Under the pieces are notes generated by a model. It saw only the letters and a program-made list of their open reading frames with translations. It was not told where the DNA came from and did not search any database. Below, one piece after another: positions 21,899 through 23,861 of a DNA stretch of 23,861 bases (positions are counted from its first letter, which is position 1; every line of letters begins with the position of its first letter). The position numbers and the translations under genes were made by a program. This stretch comes from a virus. The DNA lies in IMG/VR virus record IMGVR_UViG_3300000101_000174, positions 1-23,861 of that record; one strand, 5' to 3'.

Positions 21899-22345
21899 CT
21901 AGTGACTATTTTTTAATAAGTCCTTTATTTGTTTAGATATAACTAAGTCCTTATATTCTTCTAAAACAGCACATTTCTCATACTCTTCATATTGAACGAA
22001 AAAATCTATTAGAGTATCCATAGAGCGTATAATGCTATTCTCTTCATAACTATCTCCAATGGTATATGTTCCCTTACCGTATTTAATGTTAATACGTAAT
22101 AAATAACCGTAAAGCTTGGTGTAATATGCATACTTAACCTTATGCTCTACCTTTGTAAACTCCTTAGGGTAATTACGCTTATATAGAATACTCATAAGAT
22201 CATAATTCTCTAAGCCTCTGAGTACCATACCCATTAATACAAAAGGATTATTAAGCACTTCGGCTTGTCCGTGCTCTTCATATATCTCTTCATCCCCTTT
22301 TTCGAAGATTGAGAACAGTGTATGTGGGTCTAACTTTGACATCAT
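21899..22345 (-). CDS. hypothetical phage protein, 148 aa
   Basis: Unknown protein, acidic at the start (FSIFEKGDEEIYEEHG) and with helical segments (NYDLMSILYKRNYPKEFTK, MDTLIDFFVQYEEYEKC). No signal peptide or recognised motif. The initiation region is unusual: two ATGs in tandem (22345 and 22342), and the -7 element of the promoter at 22349-22379 ends only four bases upstream. The transcript may therefore be leaderless, or the first functional Met may be internal. Divergent to the plus-strand 50-aa/85-aa pair. Confidence 0.6.
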   Translation of the reverse strand: MMSKLDPHTLFSIFEKGDEEIYEEHGQAEVLNNPFVLMGMVLRGLENYDLMSILYKRNYPKEFTKVEHKVKYAYYTKLYGYLLRINIKYGKGTYTIGDSYEENSIIRSMDTLIDFFVQYEEYEKCAVLEEYKDLVISKQIKDLLKNSH

Positions 22346-22348
22346 ATA

Positions 22349-22379
22349 TAAATATACGAAGAATACCCCCTATAGACAA
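22349..22379 (-). promoter_or_regulatory. Bacteroidota-type promoter, divergent (TTG-N20-TATATTTA)
   Basis: TTG (22379-22377), exactly 20 bases, then TATATTTA (22356-22349). The sequence before -7 ends TTCTTCG. It lies only four bases from the ATG at 22345, implying little or no leader. It pairs back to back with the plus-strand promoter at 22412-22442. Confidence 0.6.
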
Positions 22380-22411
22380 AAAAAATTGCGGAAAAATTTT
22401 CTTGATATTAG

Positions 22412-22442
22412 TTGCTAACTACCATAAAAGTTCTTATATTAA
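22412..22442 (+). promoter_or_regulatory. Bacteroidota-type promoter on plus strand (TTG-N20-TATATTAA)
   Basis: GTTGCTA here matches the start of the promoter at 23577-23607. TTG is at 22412-22414, exactly 20 bases follow, then TATATTAA (22435-22442). The ATG of the 50-aa gene is 24 bases downstream. The -7 element deviates from the minus-strand copies at its end. Confidence 0.55.
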
Positions 22443-22466
22443 TTATATAATAAGATCTGATAACAT

Positions 22467-22619
22467 ATGTCCACTATAGAAGACCTCGTATACAATGCTC
22501 ACGAACATGGCCAAAGAGAGAGTTTGTTCAAAGAAGTAGCGAAGGTAAGAGCACAAGAACCTAATATGCCACTAGAGGATATATACCAGAGAGCATATAG
22601 TAACGTAATGAAAACATAA
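22467..22619 (+). CDS. small acidic-helical protein, 50 aa, first gene of plus-strand unit
   Basis: ATG at 22467 opens a 50-codon frame ending in TAA at 22617-22619, immediately followed by the ATG of the next gene. The product starts STIEDLVYNAHEHGQRESLF and has a predicted amphipathic helix, with the acidic, basic and hydrophobic residues of a real small protein. Codons mostly start with A or G. A promoter lies 24 bases upstream. Too short for a family call; no signal peptide or membrane segment. Likely co-transcribed with the 85-aa membrane protein. Confidence 0.65.
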   Translation: MSTIEDLVYNAHEHGQRESLFKEVAKVRAQEPNMPLEDIYQRAYSNVMKT

Positions 22620-22877
22620 ATGATGTCAGATAAAACATTTAAAATACTAGTATGGATAGCAATAGGCCTAATATCTATGGTAATTGCACAATATATCATA
22701 CTAAGAACACCATTAACACTGATGATTACGATCCTATGGTCGATAGCATTGGTTCTATTTATAAAGATCAAGTACGGAATGGGTGATAAAGAGGATAAGA
22801 ATAGGGGTAAGAAAGAAGACCTACCTTTTCCTCCGGATGGATGGAGTAAGTTGGATTTGGATGATGAAGATCCATAA
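22620..22877 (+). CDS. small membrane protein with two hydrophobic segments, 85 aa
   Basis: The product has two transmembrane segments (about residues 8-27, LVWIAIGLISMVIAQYII, and 31-50, PLTLMITILWSIALVLFI). A charged C-terminal tail (KDKEDKNRGKKED, then LPFPPDGWSKLDLDDEDP) follows and would face the cytoplasm if both ends are inside. Its ATG abuts the stop of the 50-aa gene, so the two are coupled. No known superinfection-exclusion or holin motif can be named. Small phage membrane proteins of this shape act in lysis or exclusion, but this is only a possibility. Confidence 0.65.
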   Translation: MMSDKTFKILVWIAIGLISMVIAQYIILRTPLTLMITILWSIALVLFIKIKYGMGDKEDKNRGKKEDLPFPPDGWSKLDLDDEDP

Positions 22878-23028
22878 CAATATATAAATATATATTACCC
22901 TATACACCTAAAAATCGTAGGAATTATGCAACTAGGTATGCTCCGCAGGTGCAGGCTACCAACCCTTTAGGGAACTATACTGTCAGTGTTATATCACCTT
23001 GATATCTAGATGATGGCAAGTTGCCCAA
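22878..23028. other. convergent intergenic region
   Basis: About 150 bases between the ends of the plus-strand 85-aa gene and the minus-strand 66-aa gene. It contains TATTTATATA on the minus strand (22881-22890), and short palindromes CCCTTTAGGG and GGCAAGTTGCC. None is followed by a U run, so no intrinsic terminator is convincing. No tRNA or open frame of useful length was seen. Confidence 0.5.
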
Positions 23029-23229
23029 CTACTTCCGGTCGGGTAAAAGAAATAGAAGGGTAGTCATAGCTAATGCTATTAGAAAGCCTTGTAGTGGGTA
23101 ATTGAATATATAACCCAGCACAGCTACTCCTATATTGATTAGTACATGTATAAAGCTAACACCTATTGTAAGTATCAGTACTACAGTTAATATAGTCTTT
23201 AGCTTCTCTATTATATCTAATATGATCAT
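23029..23229 (-). CDS. small membrane protein, 66 aa
   Basis: A 66-aa protein with hydrophobic segments at about 12-34 (TILTVVLILTIGVSFIHVLI) and 44-62 (PLQGFLIALAMTTLLFLL). It starts three bases after the stop of the 107-aa gene, so it belongs to the same transcript driven by the promoter at 23577-23607. No motif identifies it; a membrane-acting phage protein (holin-like or exclusion) is possible but not shown. Confidence 0.6.
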   Translation of the reverse strand: MIILDIIEKLKTILTVVLILTIGVSFIHVLINIGVAVLGYIFNYPLQGFLIALAMTTLLFLLPDRK

Positions 23230-23232
23230 ATC

Positions 23233-23556
23233 TTATTGTTTGTCTGTGTTAGTTACTGTTAACCCTACCTCCATCTCCCATAGCTTGAATGAGTAGGTAG
23301 TTCTCTGGCTCATCATATCGTAAGTATAACAGTTTACTCTAGTCTTAGATAATGAACCTACATTCATACCGCTGAAGTTAGTCCACACACTATAGGATAT
23401 CTCTCCATCCTTATGTTTCCAACACTTAAGGGTATATACATTAGGCTCTCCTTTCCAGCCTTTACCATAGGTAAACTCTAATACCTCTTGATCCTTCAGG
23501 TCGTTTATCAACCCTAATACTCTTTTACTCTTCTTGATTTGTTCTGTGTATGTCAT
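23233..23556 (-). CDS. hypothetical protein, 107 aa (start at 23556)
   Basis: The protein begins TYTEQIKKSKRVLGLINDL after the initiating Met and has a beta-rich second half (YTLKCWKHKDGEISYSVW, then WEMEVGLTVTNT). No recognised family. A longer frame could start at 23607, but that ATG overlaps the promoter at 23577-23607. The shared promoter-leader pattern with the 21567 gene places AATAAAGGTTATG directly at 23556, so I choose that start. It is followed after three bases by the 66-aa membrane protein. Confidence 0.65.
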   Translation of the reverse strand: MTYTEQIKKSKRVLGLINDLKDQEVLEFTYGKGWKGEPNVYTLKCWKHKDGEISYSVWTNFSGMNVGSLSKTRVNCYTYDMMSQRTTYSFKLWEMEVGLTVTNTDKQ

Positions 23557-23576
23557 AACCTTTATTGCTTTATACT

Positions 23577-23607
23577 TAAAGATACGAAATATAATTGTAA
23601 CTAGCAA
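23577..23607 (-). promoter_or_regulatory. Bacteroidota-type promoter (TTG-N20-TATCTTTA)
   Basis: TTG (23607-23605), exactly 20 bases, then TATCTTTA (23584-23577). GTTGCTAGTTACA and ATATTTCGTATCTTTAAG are nearly identical to the 21593 copy. ATAGT lies ten bases before GTTG. Both leaders end AATAAAGGTTATG. The start of the 107-aa gene is 20 bases downstream. Confidence 0.75.
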
Positions 23608-23625
23608 CTAATACCCCAACTATCT

Positions 23626-23861
23626 TTATACTACTCCTATTATACATCTCTCTAACTGAGCAATAGACATTGTATTTAATCCAGGTGTAGGATGATACAG
23701 CTTATCTGTCCTCTTACTCCCATCTACTCTTCTACCAGATACATTGGCATGTTCACCATAACACTCCATGTAGTAGGCCTTATTCATATCCTCTTCTACT
23801 CTAATCAATAGACTAGCACCGGTGGTACTAAAGTTGTCACTGAAGATTGTACCTACCTTAC
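23626..23861 (-). CDS. hypothetical protein, partial (5' end beyond right edge)
   Basis: The minus-strand frame is open from the right edge to a stop at 23626. A TTG codon at 23808 could be read as a start, but the frame continues upstream in normal coding sequence (GTIFSDNFSTTGASLLIRVE), so the true start lies outside the window. The visible part ends LNTMSIAQLERCIIGVV. No family recognised. It precedes the promoter at 23577-23607 and may be the end of an adjacent small-gene transcript. Confidence 0.55.
   Translation of the reverse strand, partial: KVGTIFSDNFSTTGASLLIRVEEDMNKAYYMECYGEHANVSGRRVDGSKRTDKLYHPTPGLNTMSIAQLERCIIGVV

Noticed and set aside
22499-22771. 90-aa minus-strand frame
   Set aside because: It lies opposite the 50-aa and 85-aa plus-strand genes, which have a promoter, abutting start and stop, and purine-first codons. 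The minus frame has no such support.
22878-23028. Intrinsic terminator or tRNA in the convergent gap
   Set aside because: The palindromes are short with small loops and no U tract follows; no TψC-like GTTC or CCA-end arrangement is present.

Overview
This AT-rich window is a segment of a tailed-phage genome (or a prophage of one) with a T4-like contractile-tail baseplate, very probably infecting a Bacteroidota host. Three things support this. (i) Recognisable T4-type baseplate and late genes: a gp5-like spike, gp25-like and gp6-like wedge proteins, and a gp55-like late sigma factor. (ii) Two families typical of Bacteroidota and their phages: a BACON domain and a DUF6150-type repeat protein. 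(iii) Six promoter-like sites of Bacteroidota type (TTG, exactly 20 bases, then TAnnTTTA or a close variant). Species and environment cannot be read from the sequence.

Layout: almost everything is on the minus strand, so genes read from right to left. At 23861-20822 is a set of small accessory or early genes: a protein cut by the right edge, a 107-aa and a 66-aa protein, 148-, 67- and 123-aa unknowns, and a secreted DUF6150-like repeat protein. Most sit behind their own host-type promoter. A two-gene plus-strand unit (50 aa, then an 85-aa membrane protein) at 22467-22877 interrupts this set and is transcribed divergently from the 148-aa gene. At 20669-18934 lies a regulatory module of an HD-domain protein, a small membrane protein and a gp55-like sigma factor, with overlapping or touching genes. 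From 18912 to the left edge lies a tightly packed tail and baseplate operon: a 122-aa unknown, the gp5-like spike, a 281-aa protein, a 139-aa protein, gp25-like, gp6-like, a DNRLRE-like protein, a coiled-coil/Ala-rich protein, a giant 1541-aa baseplate/tail protein, a 564-aa protein, a 219-aa protein, two paralogous 336/347-aa proteins, and two fibre proteins that share an N-terminal adaptor. The second fibre gene runs off the left edge.

Likely logic: host RNA polymerase uses the Bacteroidota-type promoters for the small genes and the sigma module. The gp55-like factor then directs late transcription. A recurring site, TATTTATAWW on the coding strand, is present in all five intergenic gaps longer than 10 bases within the tail operon and absent from the tight junctions, so it is a candidate late promoter.

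Standout points: the 1541-aa tail protein ends in two Ig-like domains, a BACON domain and a complete mini-Hint (intein-like) domain with Cys1, a block-B His and a terminal His-Asn followed by only two residues. The Ala-rich protein has a stretch of about 50 codons where the coding signal is clearly in another frame, as if two compensating indels were present. A family of near-identical promoter cassettes drives the accessory genes. No tRNA, rRNA, CRISPR array, IS element or attachment site was seen.
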